A stretch of DNA of 64,000 nucleotides, taken from NCBI GenBank assembly GCA_937982665.1, contig CALJLD010000036.1:1-64000 (forward strand), read 5' to 3'. The notes below the pieces were generated by a model, which made no database searches, had not been told where the DNA came from, and saw only the letters and a program-made list of their open reading frames with translations. Positions within the stretch are counted from its first letter, which is position 1. Every line of letters begins with the position of its first letter. Of this stretch, positions 43,447-53,158 are shown one piece after another. The translations under genes and the position numbers were made by a program. Source of the stretch: an uncultured Planctomycetales bacterium (GTDB lineage: Bacteria; Planctomycetota; Planctomycetia; Pirellulales; S012-138).

Positions 43447-44294
43447 GTGACACATACGGAAGGTAGTCGTGAACACACTTTTCAAGTCATCTCGGCGGAT
43501 CTTGCAATTCACATTTTGGCAGGTGCTATTGTCGGTGTCTTGGTCTTGCACCCCGTTACGATGGTTGTCTACTACTTTGAGTTCCATCAGGATCTCTCCC
43601 CTTATGAGGCGTTGGAAATGGCGACTGCGCGCACAGCACGTGCCTTTTCTCCTCACATGTGGCCCATGACCAGCGTGTTTGTCGTCATAGGTGGTATGCT
43701 CGGTCTCGGGTCAGGAGTTTACTCAGTCGCGATTGCACGAAAGATGCTCCTTGTATCCCAACTGGACCGAAGGCTCGCAACAACCATCGAACTGCTTATT
43801 CGGTCTGGAGAGACCGAATTCGTTGAATTCAAATCGTCATTGAGATGGGATCACGAACTAAACAAATGCAACAAGTCGCTCGAGGTCGCGATCATCAAGA
43901 CAATCGCGGGTTTTTTGATCACAATGGAGGTGACTTGTTGATTGGAGTTGCAGACGATGGTGCAATTGTCGGGTTGGAACACGACTACGCAACGTTGCGG
44001 AAGAAAGACCGCGATGGTTTTGAGCTACTGCTCATGCAACTCGCCAAGAATAGACTCGGCGGAGATGTTTGCACCCTCTTACATACTGTATTCCAGAGGA
44101 TTGGTGGTCACGATGTCTGCCGGTTATTGATCGATAGAGCGGAACGCCCCGTTTATGTTCAAAACGAACAGAAGGCCACCTACTTTCTACGAGTTGGAAA
44201 CTCAACACAAGAACTGGACACGAAGGAGGCCCTCGCACACATCGCCAATCGACGTTACCGGCCTGACTTGTCCGGCACATATTTGGGAAGATAG
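43447..44294 (+). pseudogene. Membrane-anchored AlbA_2 (Schlafen-like) protein gene with a frameshift
   Basis: The first frame encodes two TM helices (LAIHILAGAIVGVLVLHPV and MTSVFVVIGGMLGLGSGVYS), then GETEFVEFKSSLRWDHEL and IKTIAGF, the start of an AlbA_2 ATP-binding domain. At T6 (43911-43916) the frame shifts, and HNGGDLLIGVADDGAIVGLE continues in the next frame to 44294. One base seems lost in or beside the run, since the family reads FLNHNGG here. The combined product would be about 280 residues. It may be a true mutation or a sequence error. The GTG start at 43447 is provisional. Confidence 0.75.
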
Positions 44295-44469
44295 GAACAA
44301 GCGCGATTTCAGAGCGCGTACATAGAAACTGCAGGATGATTACCATTCTTTGTGGCCTAGGGGGCGACACTCGCAATAGTTGCTGGCATCGGCTCAGAAA
44401 GAAGTTTACGTACATTTACTTTGAGCCGTTGGTATTCCTTGTCGTACTTTGAAACACCACTCACGATTG

Positions 44470-44598
44470 ATGATGCAAGAGAGAACTGTTCTCCTCGTTG
44501 AGGAAAACATTGATACGCGCGCGAACATTCACGACATCCTGGAGTTAGAAGGATTTGTCGTGGAATCTGCTAGTAGCGTGGCGCAGGGCTCGGTTTGA
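44470..44598 (+). pseudogene. Truncated response-regulator receiver fragment
   Basis: A 42-codon frame encodes MMQERTVLLVEENIDTRANI and HDILELEGFVVESASSVAQG before a TGA. This matches the first strand and helix of a receiver domain (acidic pair EE before the usual phospho-site), but the phospho-acceptor half is gone. It is a gene remnant. Confidence 0.65.
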
Positions 44599-44986
44599 TG
44601 TCCCGGTTCCCGAAGTGATACCGGTTTCTAAGTTGGAGTTTCCTGGCCATGGCCGTACGCCTGAGTTTGGTCCACATGGAATTGCTTCGTACCATTTTGC
44701 ATGTGGGTTGCACGCACAAAGCTCGCTGAACAGCGATTCATGCATGCAGAACGCCTTGCCGAAATCGGCCAGATGACGGCTTAGGTTGCCACGAAAACCG
44801 CAATCCCGCCGCAACGGATTCAGGTAGCTATGAAGCGATCCGGAAGGGAATTCAAGCTCAGGATCCCGCTTGCTTGAAAGAAAGACTTGTCGATCGGAAG
44901 TGTTGCTTCGACGGGACATTACAGCAAACGCGAATCCGATTTCGCACTCGATCTCGCCAGTTCACGATAGATGTTTGACACGACTA
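44599..44986. other. Gap after the receiver fragment
   Basis: About 390 bases. The minus strand has an open frame (44545-44919) with no recognisable domain; I treat it as non-coding. The transporter promoter should lie at the right end. Confidence 0.4.
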
Positions 44987-46360
44987 ATGCGCAAAACAAT
45001 CACAGTTCTCATGGTCGTTGGCCTGATCACCGCGTTCGTATTGTCCGGTGTTCTCGAGGTTTACAGCCGCTGGGATATGTCAAGCTCGGCACAGGCGGCA
45101 CTTGTCATCTTGTTGATCGCTGCAACTCTCTGGATCAGCGAGGCCGTTCCCTTGTTCGTGACGAGCTTCGTTGTGTTGGCTTTAGGGTTAGTGTGGCTTC
45201 TGCCGCGGATGCGCAGTGAAGGTATCACAGTTTCGGAAAGTGACTTGCTCGCGCCGTTCTTCTCAGACGTAATTCTGCTATTCCTCGGTGGCTTTGTTCT
45301 CTCGACCGCATTACAGAAATATCGCCTAGATGAACAAATGGCACGGTCGCTGCTGGCGCGCACGGGAAGTCGTGTGCCAGTCATGCTACTTGGCGTGATG
45401 GCGACGACGGCGATGTTGTCGATGTGGCTCAGTAATACGGCCACAGCCGCGATGATGCTCGCGCTATGCCGGCCGATCGCTCTACGCTTACCCGCGGTTG
45501 ACGCTCGTCGCAAAGCAATCCTGCTAGCGGTACCTTTTTCGGCAAATATCGGAGGCTTGGGAACGCCAATTGGGAGCCCGCCCAATGCGATCGCGATGCA
45601 ATATATGCAGCAAGCTGGATTCGCACCCAGCTTCGGTATGTGGTTGCTTATTGGCGTACCAGGTGTCTTTGTTATGGTTGGCATCGCTTGGGTCGTCTTG
45701 CTGCTATTCTTTCGCGGCAGTCAAATGACTCTGAAAACCAACGGAAAACCAGCACCTATTCGATGGTCACGATCACGCGTGCTTGTCGTAGCTGTTTCGG
45801 CCGCAACAATCGTCGGCTGGGTATCCACCGGAATGCACGGATTGTCGACAGGTACCGTGGCGCTGTTCCCGATCATTGCGTTTTTTGGGATGAGAATATT
45901 GAGAGTCAAGGATTTGCAAAAGATCGCTTGGGATGTGCTGTTTACAATGGGCGGAGGATTGTGCTTGGGAACAATCATTTCTTCAAGTGGGCTGGCCGTC
46001 TGGATGGTCCAGTGGCTGCCTGTCGAAGAATCGGATTGCTTTGAGCTGTTGATGATCCTCGGTTCGGCCGCCTGCCTGATGTCGACAGTGATGAGCAACA
46101 CCGCCACAGCCAACTTATTGATGCCGATCATCCTGGGATTGAACGTCGAGAACTTGTCGCCGGTCCTTATCGGCGTAGCATTTGCTTGCACGTTGTCGAT
46201 GCCACTGCCAACTTCGACACCACCGAATGCCATCGTGTTCAGTTCTGGCGAACTGCAGGTCAAGGACATCATCGTCCCGGGCATGATCATAACGGCGGTA
46301 GGGCTCGTGCTCGCGTTGACCACTGGCCATTGGTGGTGGGATCTGGTGGGGCTTTTTTAA
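44987..46360 (+). CDS. SLC13/DASS-family anion symporter
   Basis: The 457-residue membrane protein has about eleven to twelve helices and the two SNT substrate/Na+ motifs of DASS transporters: WLSNTATAAMMLALC near 147 and VMSNTATANLLMPI near 372. ISEAVPLFVTSFVVLAL near 45 and TPIGSPPNAIAMQYM near 195 are also family features. It imports dicarboxylates, citrate or possibly inorganic anions with Na+; the substrate cannot be told. ATG 44987 is chosen because the TM1 segment ITVLMVVGLITAFVLSG then begins the protein. Confidence 0.9.
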   Translation: MRKTITVLMVVGLITAFVLSGVLEVYSRWDMSSSAQAALVILLIAATLWISEAVPLFVTSFVVLALGLVWLLPRMRSEGITVSESDLLAPFFSDVILLFLGGFVLSTALQKYRLDEQMARSLLARTGSRVPVMLLGVMATTAMLSMWLSNTATAAMMLALCRPIALRLPAVDARRKAILLAVPFSANIGGLGTPIGSPPNAIAMQYMQQAGFAPSFGMWLLIGVPGVFVMVGIAWVVLLLFFRGSQMTLKTNGKPAPIRWSRSRVLVVAVSAATIVGWVSTGMHGLSTGTVALFPIIAFFGMRILRVKDLQKIAWDVLFTMGGGLCLGTIISSSGLAVWMVQWLPVEESDCFELLMILGSAACLMSTVMSNTATANLLMPIILGLNVENLSPVLIGVAFACTLSMPLPTSTPPNAIVFSSGELQVKDIIVPGMIITAVGLVLALTTGHWWWDLVGLF

Positions 46361-46849
46361 TTCAAAGCCCGGACCTCGAGACTATGTGTCGGACCATTCG
46401 TTTGTGTGCGACAAGCATAGATTGAAATAACAACTGCAAACGATTTGAGGCGTGGTCAGTCGTTGCACATTGTGCACGCCGTTCCCTTTTCCAAAATGAT
46501 GTTCGATGCGTTGCGGGATCGCGCAGTGTCAAAGTCTTTCGCACGGTCTGGTTAGTGGCCAGCGGAGAGATGCTACTCACGACAGGAATTCCCCTACTAT
46601 TGTGCTGTCGCAGTCGCGTCGCCGTTCCCCGTAGTGCGGGACAGTGTTGGTCGAGATATTGCTTTCGCTACACAAGGAAAGTTCGGGCCAGATTCTGAGG
46701 GAACTGTTTTACGTGTTATTAGGCCGTACCCCCAATGGGCGATGAGCCATTTGATGAGTGCGAAAACGTTGGAAAATATTCGCCGGAAAGACCACTACGG
46801 CATCCAAGTGTGCGATGCGGGTTGACCACCGGTGATTTGGTGTAGGGAA
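46361..46849. other. Gap between transporter and prepilin-type gene
   Basis: About 490 bases between convergent genes with no supported frame. A T6 run follows the transporter stop at 46354-46359, but no strong hairpin precedes it. Confidence 0.45.
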
Positions 46850-47959
46850 TCAATTACTGCCTGCAATTTCCGCTCGAATGGCTTTTTGTCGCGCTGAAGC
46901 CAGATCACACGTCAGGTTAGCGGTGTTTTCCGCCGACGTGACCTGGCCGGTCTGGTGATGGATCGTCACCCAATAGGAACTATTGAGCGCCGTGTTGCAT
47001 GAGTCACTCGTGTTGACATTACCGCCGCCCCAAATCGCATCGTTCTTGCCGATGCTCAAGAATACGCTATCAAACGGCACGGCTTGTAAAACGAATGCAC
47101 CAGTAGGATCACTGGGAGCCCAAACAGCAGCCTGACCATTGGGCGTAAACATCACCGCAATGCGATCGGCATCGTTGGGGTAGTTCGCGTCCAGAGGATC
47201 AAAGCCGGGGAGATGGCCCGCTTTGCCGATTCCCGATTGCGATAAGTCAATAACCACACCATCAGGCAGTTCCAATGGCGTCCCAGCCGAGGTCTCAGGT
47301 TGGCGAAGGATCTCGTAGGGGATTGGTAGCCACAAGTCCGAGTTGGTCGGATCTGATTGAGGGTAGTACGCGAACGATGGCAGCGCACTATCAATCGATT
47401 GGATACGCAGGGCCGGCGTATTCGGATTGCTGGCGGCTGATGGATCGACTGCGATAATGAGGAAGTAATGCCCTTGTCGATTGAAACGAATTAAGTCGCC
47501 CGGGTTCAGCAAGCCGCTCCAAGCCGAGTCAGCATTGTTGAAACGCGGAGGATTCAGAGTGCGGTCAAGCTGGCTGCCCAAATAAACGTCTGCTTGTGTC
47601 GGATTTGCCATGACGGGTTCGATGATTGCTTCACTCGTCGAGAAGTCTCCGCCGTAAGGTGGCGCCATTTCCACGAGTTGCAACGTGGTTGCCCGGAACA
47701 CGTTTACGCCATCGGGCTCGATCATGACGCCGACCGGACGGCCGGCTTCGATTGCCTTGGCTCGGGCGCTTTGCATCATACCGCTGATTTGCCGGGCCGC
47801 TTCGCGGATGCGGCGACTGTCGTTGTCAGGAGCTAGAAAGCCGATCGCGAGTCCGGAAACGGTTAAGACAACGACGATCACGACAATCATCTCAACGAGC
47901 GTGAAGCCGGATCGATTTCGTGCGCGCGATTCAGTTTGCAGGGAATACTCGGGGACCAT
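46850..47959 (-). CDS. Prepilin-type (GspH-like) secreted protein
   Basis: The 369-residue protein has a prepilin signal with cleavage-type GFTLVEMIVVIVVVLTVSG near 18-36, then the helix RRIREAARQISGMMQSARAKA typical of GspH/FimT pseudopilins, and a long beta-rich C-terminus ending RAEIAGSN. ATG 47957-47959 places the signal after a basic segment (SRARNRSGF). It is probably a minor pseudopilin of a type II-like system or a planctomycete surface protein. The other pilin genes are not in the window. Confidence 0.85.
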   Translation of the reverse strand: MVPEYSLQTESRARNRSGFTLVEMIVVIVVVLTVSGLAIGFLAPDNDSRRIREAARQISGMMQSARAKAIEAGRPVGVMIEPDGVNVFRATTLQLVEMAPPYGGDFSTSEAIIEPVMANPTQADVYLGSQLDRTLNPPRFNNADSAWSGLLNPGDLIRFNRQGHYFLIIAVDPSAASNPNTPALRIQSIDSALPSFAYYPQSDPTNSDLWLPIPYEILRQPETSAGTPLELPDGVVIDLSQSGIGKAGHLPGFDPLDANYPNDADRIAVMFTPNGQAAVWAPSDPTGAFVLQAVPFDSVFLSIGKNDAIWGGGNVNTSDSCNTALNSSYWVTIHHQTGQVTSAENTANLTCDLASARQKAIRAEIAGSN

Positions 47960-48991
47960 TATCTCACTCCCACGGGGTGACCGTGAATGTTTTCCGAGCC
48001 GCCGCCCCTGTGGCGTACACGGCGAAGCGTGCTCAACTCTCAATTGTCCCGATCCACTCTTTCAATTCAAGAAAAAGGCGGCGAAAGCCGCGCGAAATAA
48101 TGTGTCGTCATGTTGACTCATTTTTGCCCAAATTGCTTTGGCAGCTGCTGCGTCTATTGGATTCCTTTGGACAGAACCTCTCATTGTCGATCACCCAGAC
48201 AGATCACGCTCCATCGAGCTGAGGATCTAGTGGGAGATCCCACGAATAACAATCGACCGGAAGCTCGATCGTCAATGCCAAAAACTGGGGCGTATTTTCA
48301 TCCAGTCCGAAGCGGATCGTTGCCGTTAGGCTTCGCCCAATGCAAGAGCGTCCGCCGGCCGAGTATCTTGTGACTCGATCCGTTGCGGGCGTCTTCCCGA
48401 CAGTGTCAAATCACCGCTGGTATTATCGGTACATCCGGTCGGCCGCTGTCTATTACATGTATGTTCCGGATCACCGACTCTAGTTGGTTCGCGCAGAGGA
48501 CGGCGGATAGTTGACCAGCGAAAGCATACGTCTTGCAAAACGATACCACGCTCGATGGAACATGCCGGCACACATCGCGCGTCGAAGATCAAATCGAGGA
48601 AACCGAGTTGCTGACAATCACGATGCCGTACGAGCGACGAAACCTGAGTCTGGGGACCGCGGCCCGGATTCAAGCCCGTCAGGTTCATTCAAATTTGTCG
48701 GGCTTTTTTTGTGCCGGACGATCCACCAGAGTCCTACAATCGAGAATCAGCAGTGTCCTAATTGATGGTGCTGTGTTGCCAGTCACACGCTAATCGGCTC
48801 GCCAACTTCTCGATGACGACGTTGCACATAATCACGCCTAAGTTGAACATTCCACAGCAGTGATTTGGAGCCGGCCGCGGTAATTGCCAGACCGTGGTTG
48901 CGAGATTGAATTGGCGTGTGCACCGCTGGCGAACTGTTTTCCGGACAGCGCCTGCAAATTCTCGATTGGCAAGTGCACGAGATTCTCACTG
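47960..48991. other. Long gap with an orphan terminator
   Basis: About 1030 bases with no convincing protein frame. A hairpin-plus-T terminator (48672-48709) lies here without an annotated gene upstream on its strand, so a small RNA or small gene between about 48380 and 48700 is possible. Confidence 0.45.
48672..48709 (+). terminator. Rho-independent-type terminator
   Basis: AGCCCG (48672-48677) pairs with CGGGCT (48698-48703) across a loop of about 20 nt, followed by seven T in all (48703-48709). It fits a terminator for plus-strand transcription. Confidence 0.65.
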
Positions 48992-50161
48992 TCAGCAAGG
49001 ATTGGCTAACTCGATGGAACTCTTACCCCAACGCTTGGGGATATTCATTAATGGAACCTCCAGATATCGGTGAATGATATCAGAAATAACATACGTGACC
49101 GGAAAAACCGCCGCTGTGCAGACCGCCGCAACCTGGAATTTGTCCGTGACGCCGGGACATATTTGCACTAACCAGAATACCACGATTTCTATCACGATCC
49201 AATGCAAGAGGTAGGTCACATAACTTACACGGCCCAGGAATTGCAGTGGCCGAGACAATAGGACTTGTCGCGGCCATTCGAAAAAGAAGAAGCTGCCCGA
49301 ATGCACTCGTCGGTAAAGAATGACCGCCATCACCGCTAGCCAGATTTTGTATGGCAGGTTGAGCGGAATGAAGAATGCAAGGATCGCACACCAGAGACCG
49401 AATCTTACCCAGATGCAACTCTTTCGCTCTGGGAGGTACTTCCACACATAATAGCTAGCGATTCCGGTCAAGAAATGCATCGCATTATTGATGCTAAACG
49501 AGTCGTTCCATCGGGCGAACTCCTTATCAAAAACCACTAGCAACAACATGCCTCCGCTAATTCCGAGAGCCGCCGCGAGGATCTTGCGGTTGATCATCCA
49601 AATGAGAAACGGCGCAACGATATAGAACAGCCATTCAATCGTAAGGCTCCACGTCGGAACCAAAAATGTCTCGTTGGCGTGGGGGTAGCAAGATTTTGGC
49701 AGTAGGCACTGCAGGAGCGTTACGTCGGCAAGAACGTAAATTCCAAAATTCCTTTCGACGTCTTGAAGCCGTTCAAGGTTTTGACGGCCAAACTCCGCCA
49801 TCGCTGGAGCTTGCGAAATGCAAAGCGACACGTCAAACAGGATGATGGCTAACGACATACAGAGTGCATATACAGGAAATAACCGAAAAAACCTCCTCAA
49901 CATGAATCCGGCCCAAGTTGACGGCCGTTGATCTAGCGCTGCCGTGATCACGAAACCGCTTAGCATCATGAATGCGTATACGCCAAGGACCGGCGAGAAC
50001 AGTATTCCGAACCAATCGTCCCGGTAGGTGAATCCACTAATCAATAGGATGTGACCGAAGACTACCCACGCCGCGAGGATTCCACGCAAGCCCTCAAACT
50101 CCGCGACAAATCGCGATTTGCTCGAACTCGAAATCGTCAACTCTGGATCCTCGACACCCAT
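48992..50161 (-). CDS. Acyltransferase 3-family membrane protein
   Basis: A 389-residue membrane protein of the OafA/AT-3 type. The N-terminus has the family signature (FEGLRGILAAWVVFGHILL near 19-38, with R and H of the R-x10-H motif), then MMLSGFVITAAL and the basic FMLRRFFRLFPVY. About ten TM helices follow, including LVPTWSLTIEWLFYIVAPFL. It acetylates or acylates surface glycans. ATG 50159-50161 (MGVED) is preferred; an upstream ATG at 50221 in frame is possible. It is convergent with nothing close by. Confidence 0.9.
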   Translation of the reverse strand: MGVEDPELTISSSSKSRFVAEFEGLRGILAAWVVFGHILLISGFTYRDDWFGILFSPVLGVYAFMMLSGFVITAALDQRPSTWAGFMLRRFFRLFPVYALCMSLAIILFDVSLCISQAPAMAEFGRQNLERLQDVERNFGIYVLADVTLLQCLLPKSCYPHANETFLVPTWSLTIEWLFYIVAPFLIWMINRKILAAALGISGGMLLLVVFDKEFARWNDSFSINNAMHFLTGIASYYVWKYLPERKSCIWVRFGLWCAILAFFIPLNLPYKIWLAVMAVILYRRVHSGSFFFFEWPRQVLLSRPLQFLGRVSYVTYLLHWIVIEIVVFWLVQICPGVTDKFQVAAVCTAAVFPVTYVISDIIHRYLEVPLMNIPKRWGKSSIELANPC

Positions 50162-50509
50162 GTGGCCATACGATTGCCCGCGAATGAAAGATTGGACATT
50201 TTTTGCAATCGTCAAGAACACTGGGGGAAAGGACTGGAGAATGCGATTGTGAATAACTCAGCAATTGCGAAATGAACGCGACTAGAGGTTTTGGCCGAAT
50301 AAGCCAATTGAAACGATTTTCCGTTCTGTTTAGGAACTCGGCTATGCGACACCGCGACGCGATGTCATTGGCCCGATTTTTGACGCGCAATAAAGATGGG
50401 TTTCGGTCTTGGACACTTTGAGATAAGCAATCTCACAGAGCACGATCGGTGCAAGCACACTGACTCACCGCGTTGTCGACGGTTGAATTCGTTATTACTC
50501 GGCCTGACT

Positions 50510-51457
50510 CTACATGCCTCCTCGATAACTTCGACCGAGCTCGTGGTCTGCAACTGGATTTTCGCGCTTGCGGCCCAAGAAAACAATGCCGGCTGCCGCA
50601 TCCAACGCTGCAGGGCGGCTCTTCAGGAAATAGTCGAAATACTTTAACCAGAAAAATGAAAGCCTGGAACAGCCGCCGATTACCCGTCGCAAGAAGTGTG
50701 AACGCGTGAAGCTCAGAAAGAAGTATTTAATGCTCCATGCCAAGGCTGTTCCAGGTCCCAACGAGATTCCGCTGTCGATCTCATCGAAGTGTCGAAACAG
50801 GCGACGGTGACCTAATGGTGTGTACCGGGCGAAATCGTACTCGCGGCCATGGACTTGAACCATGAACCCGGTGTCGGCGTACACCAACCCATCGTTCTTG
50901 AGGACGCGGTGGATCTCAGCAACGCAGCGTGGCGCGTCGGCCACGTGATGGAGAACTGCTTGCGCGATGACAGCGTCAAATGACCCACTACTAAAGGGCA
51001 GGTCGTGTGCATCGCAAACGACTTGAACGCGTGCGGTAACTCCCGCGTCTGTCTCGATCACTTCGATCGCCGGATCCTCGAGCAGCATTTCAATCCCAGC
51101 GCCGACAACTCCGCCGCCCACGATAAGCACTTTCGGCGCTTCGGATTGAATTCGCAACAAGTCTCGCAAGCGTTCTACATCTTGGGTCGCTCGAAGATTA
51201 CGCGACAAATGCGGAAGGCAAGCTGAGACAATGCGCCGAAGACTTCCTGCGGGTTTGAAGAAAGCGGGCTTTTCCGCGACGAAGTCTTCAATGCGAAATG
51301 TGCTTCGTTCCTCATTGATCAAGATCGGACACCCTGCGACTGACGGGAAGCACCGTGCGCATCCTGTCTCTGAACAGCGCAGCTCTTCGTCAGCTGGGAC
51401 GAGCCGCGAATGACAGATGGGGCAGCATAGTAATTCGAGGAGGGTTCGCTCGGCCAT
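50510..51457 (-). CDS. SAM-dependent methyltransferase with zinc ribbon
   Basis: The 315-residue protein starts with a Trm112-like zinc ribbon (LLCCPICHSRL near 10, then CSETGC and CFPSVAGCPIL). A class I methyltransferase fold follows: VLIVGGGVVGAGI near 115, a VVCDAHDLPF block near 150, SFDAVIAQAVLHHV near 165 and RVLKNDGLVYADTG near 190. The ending KYFDYFLKSRPAAL is hydrophobic and helical. ATG 51455-51457 is chosen. The methyl acceptor is unknown; small molecules or lipids are typical of the type. Confidence 0.87.
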   Translation of the reverse strand: MAERTLLELLCCPICHSRLVPADEELRCSETGCARCFPSVAGCPILINEERSTFRIEDFVAEKPAFFKPAGSLRRIVSACLPHLSRNLRATQDVERLRDLLRIQSEAPKVLIVGGGVVGAGIEMLLEDPAIEVIETDAGVTARVQVVCDAHDLPFSSGSFDAVIAQAVLHHVADAPRCVAEIHRVLKNDGLVYADTGFMVQVHGREYDFARYTPLGHRRLFRHFDEIDSGISLGPGTALAWSIKYFFLSFTRSHFLRRVIGGCSRLSFFWLKYFDYFLKSRPAALDAAAGIVFLGRKRENPVADHELGRSYRGGM

Positions 51458-51669
51458 GGGTCTCTTCGCGGTCAAGAGCTGTGGGGCGTTTTAGACTTCA
51501 ACCATTTGCTCACAAGACGCCGCGAGTGCAGCCATCTTTGCAAGCTGGTCGCAGTTGTTTCCGGCTATCAAACCACAAGGTGTGGAGTTAAGATTTGTGG
51601 TGATTGAATCCGATGTCCCGCCGGAAATTTCACAGCGGGATACGTAGCTAACGAAAGGGAGTCAACAGC

Positions 51670-52047
51670 ATGCAAGCCCTCGCTCGCAAGTTCAGTCTGG
51701 TGATCGTATTGGGATTGTTGTTCACAGGATGCGAGGACACAGCTTCGGATCCGGCATCCGAGAATGGTGCAACAGGTGGCGCTCAGGAGATCGTCGTCGA
51801 AGCTTCCTGTGGCGAGTGCCAGTTCGGGTTGCCGGGTGATGGGTGTGATCTCGCAGTCCGCATCGACGGTAAGGCTTACTTCGTCGATGGAACGACGATG
51901 GACGAGCATGGCGATGCCCACGCGGAACAAGGAATGTGCAACGCCATTCGCAAAGCGCGCGTTACGGGTCAGATTGAAGGTGATCGATTTGTTGTCTCGG
52001 CATTCGAGTTGCTACCGGAAGAAGGACATGGGGAGCAAGAGAATTGA
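51670..52047 (+). CDS. Small lipoprotein, DUF6370-like
   Basis: The 125-residue lipoprotein has a signal and lipobox (LVIVLGLLFTGC; lipid Cys near 21), then EIVVEASCGECQFGLPGDGC, in which three Cys form a C-x2-C-x7-C pattern, and DLAVRIDGKAYFVDGTTMDE with an HGDAHAEQGMC segment. I recall this as the DUF6370 family; role unknown. The Cys and His pattern suggests metal binding. GAAAGGGAGTCAA precedes the ATG. Confidence 0.78.
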   Translation: MQALARKFSLVIVLGLLFTGCEDTASDPASENGATGGAQEIVVEASCGECQFGLPGDGCDLAVRIDGKAYFVDGTTMDEHGDAHAEQGMCNAIRKARVTGQIEGDRFVVSAFELLPEEGHGEQEN

Positions 52048-52104
52048 AAACGCAGCATTGCTAACACGTCATCTTCAGCACGCATGTCGCTGGTGCGAGT
52101 ATCT

Positions 52105-53091
52105 TCAATTCTTGGTCTGCAATCGCAATAAGAACACTGACCCGTTCTCCTTGCCTACGGCAAGCATTTTATGGATCGGATCGATGGCCACAGACTGCAT
52201 GCCCGACAACGGGAATTGGATGCGCGGTTTGAAGGATTCCAAATCCAAGAGTCGCCCCCCGGATTTCTGATCGAAGACAATCGCAGCGCTGCCATCGGGA
52301 TGAAAGCGAGCGGGAATCCCAAGACTGCCCTCGATGTCGATATCGTGAATTCGCCGGCCGGTTTTGGTTTCCCAAAGTGTCACCCGATCGGAGCCAGTTG
52401 CAAGGAACGCTTGTCCATCGGGCGCAACCTCAACCGCTGTGTAAACGTATGGATCTCCAAATGTTCGGACCACTTCCGCGCTGTCCATGTCCCACAAACT
52501 GACAGGATCATGCTCAGAAGCAACCAACATTTGCTTCCCGTCGTGCACGAAAGCGGCTGAGTAGATCGAGCAATCGATCCCGTCAAAAGACTTGATCCGC
52601 TTTCCCCGAGAAGAATCCCACAGAATCAACTCGCCGACGTTCGAGCTCGCGAGTAGCTTGCTGCCATCCGGTGAGAAACTGATTGAAAGTGCACTCCCGG
52701 ACATCGTCAGTCTTCGCAAGGCCGTTCCACTCGCGGTGTCGACCACTGTTATCGACGCGTCCGCAGACGTAATCGCTGCTTGCTTTCCGTCAGGCGCAAC
52801 GGCGATTTTGGTGATTGCCTGCGTATGGAACTCCCATACACCGAGTTGTTGCCGTTTCGTCAGACTCCAAATAGCAACCGTCCCACCGACGTGGCCAACG
52901 AGTAGCTGATCAGTTCCGGGGATAATCTCAACCGCAGAGGCTGACTCCTTGCTCCCGTCGTGCAATTGCACGAAGGAGTTGTCTTGTGCGAATGCCGCTG
53001 GAATTTTCCAAACGAATACAAACGCGATGAGAATGCCGCATCGCTGCCACCATAAGTTGGGAGGTGCAGTAGTTCGCCTGGTTATCTTCAT
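52105..53091 (-). CDS. Exported WD40/beta-propeller protein
   Basis: The 328-residue protein has a signal peptide (ILIAFVFVWKIPAAFAQ) and at least six WD40-like blades, for example GHVGGTVAIWSLTKRQ, SITVVDTASGTALRRL, ISFSPDGSKLLASSNVGELI and VEVAPDGQAFLATGSDRVTL. Such propellers bind proteins; no enzyme is attached. It lies downstream of the TolC gene on the same strand (gap 67 bases) and may be the last gene of the Cus operon. Start chosen at ATG 53089-53091. Confidence 0.85.
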   Translation of the reverse strand: MKITRRTTAPPNLWWQRCGILIAFVFVWKIPAAFAQDNSFVQLHDGSKESASAVEIIPGTDQLLVGHVGGTVAIWSLTKRQQLGVWEFHTQAITKIAVAPDGKQAAITSADASITVVDTASGTALRRLTMSGSALSISFSPDGSKLLASSNVGELILWDSSRGKRIKSFDGIDCSIYSAAFVHDGKQMLVASEHDPVSLWDMDSAEVVRTFGDPYVYTAVEVAPDGQAFLATGSDRVTLWETKTGRRIHDIDIEGSLGIPARFHPDGSAAIVFDQKSGGRLLDLESFKPRIQFPLSGMQSVAIDPIHKMLAVGKENGSVFLLRLQTKN

Positions 53092-53158
53092 CTTCCGCTC
53101 TAACTGATTAAGAGCCAACAAGAGTAATACACAATTTGGCTGGCGAAGTATCCCGTTG

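Noticed and set aside
44545..44919. 124-codon minus-strand frame in the gap before the SLC13 gene
   Set aside because: No recognised domain or start signal; could be a decayed gene but not supportable.
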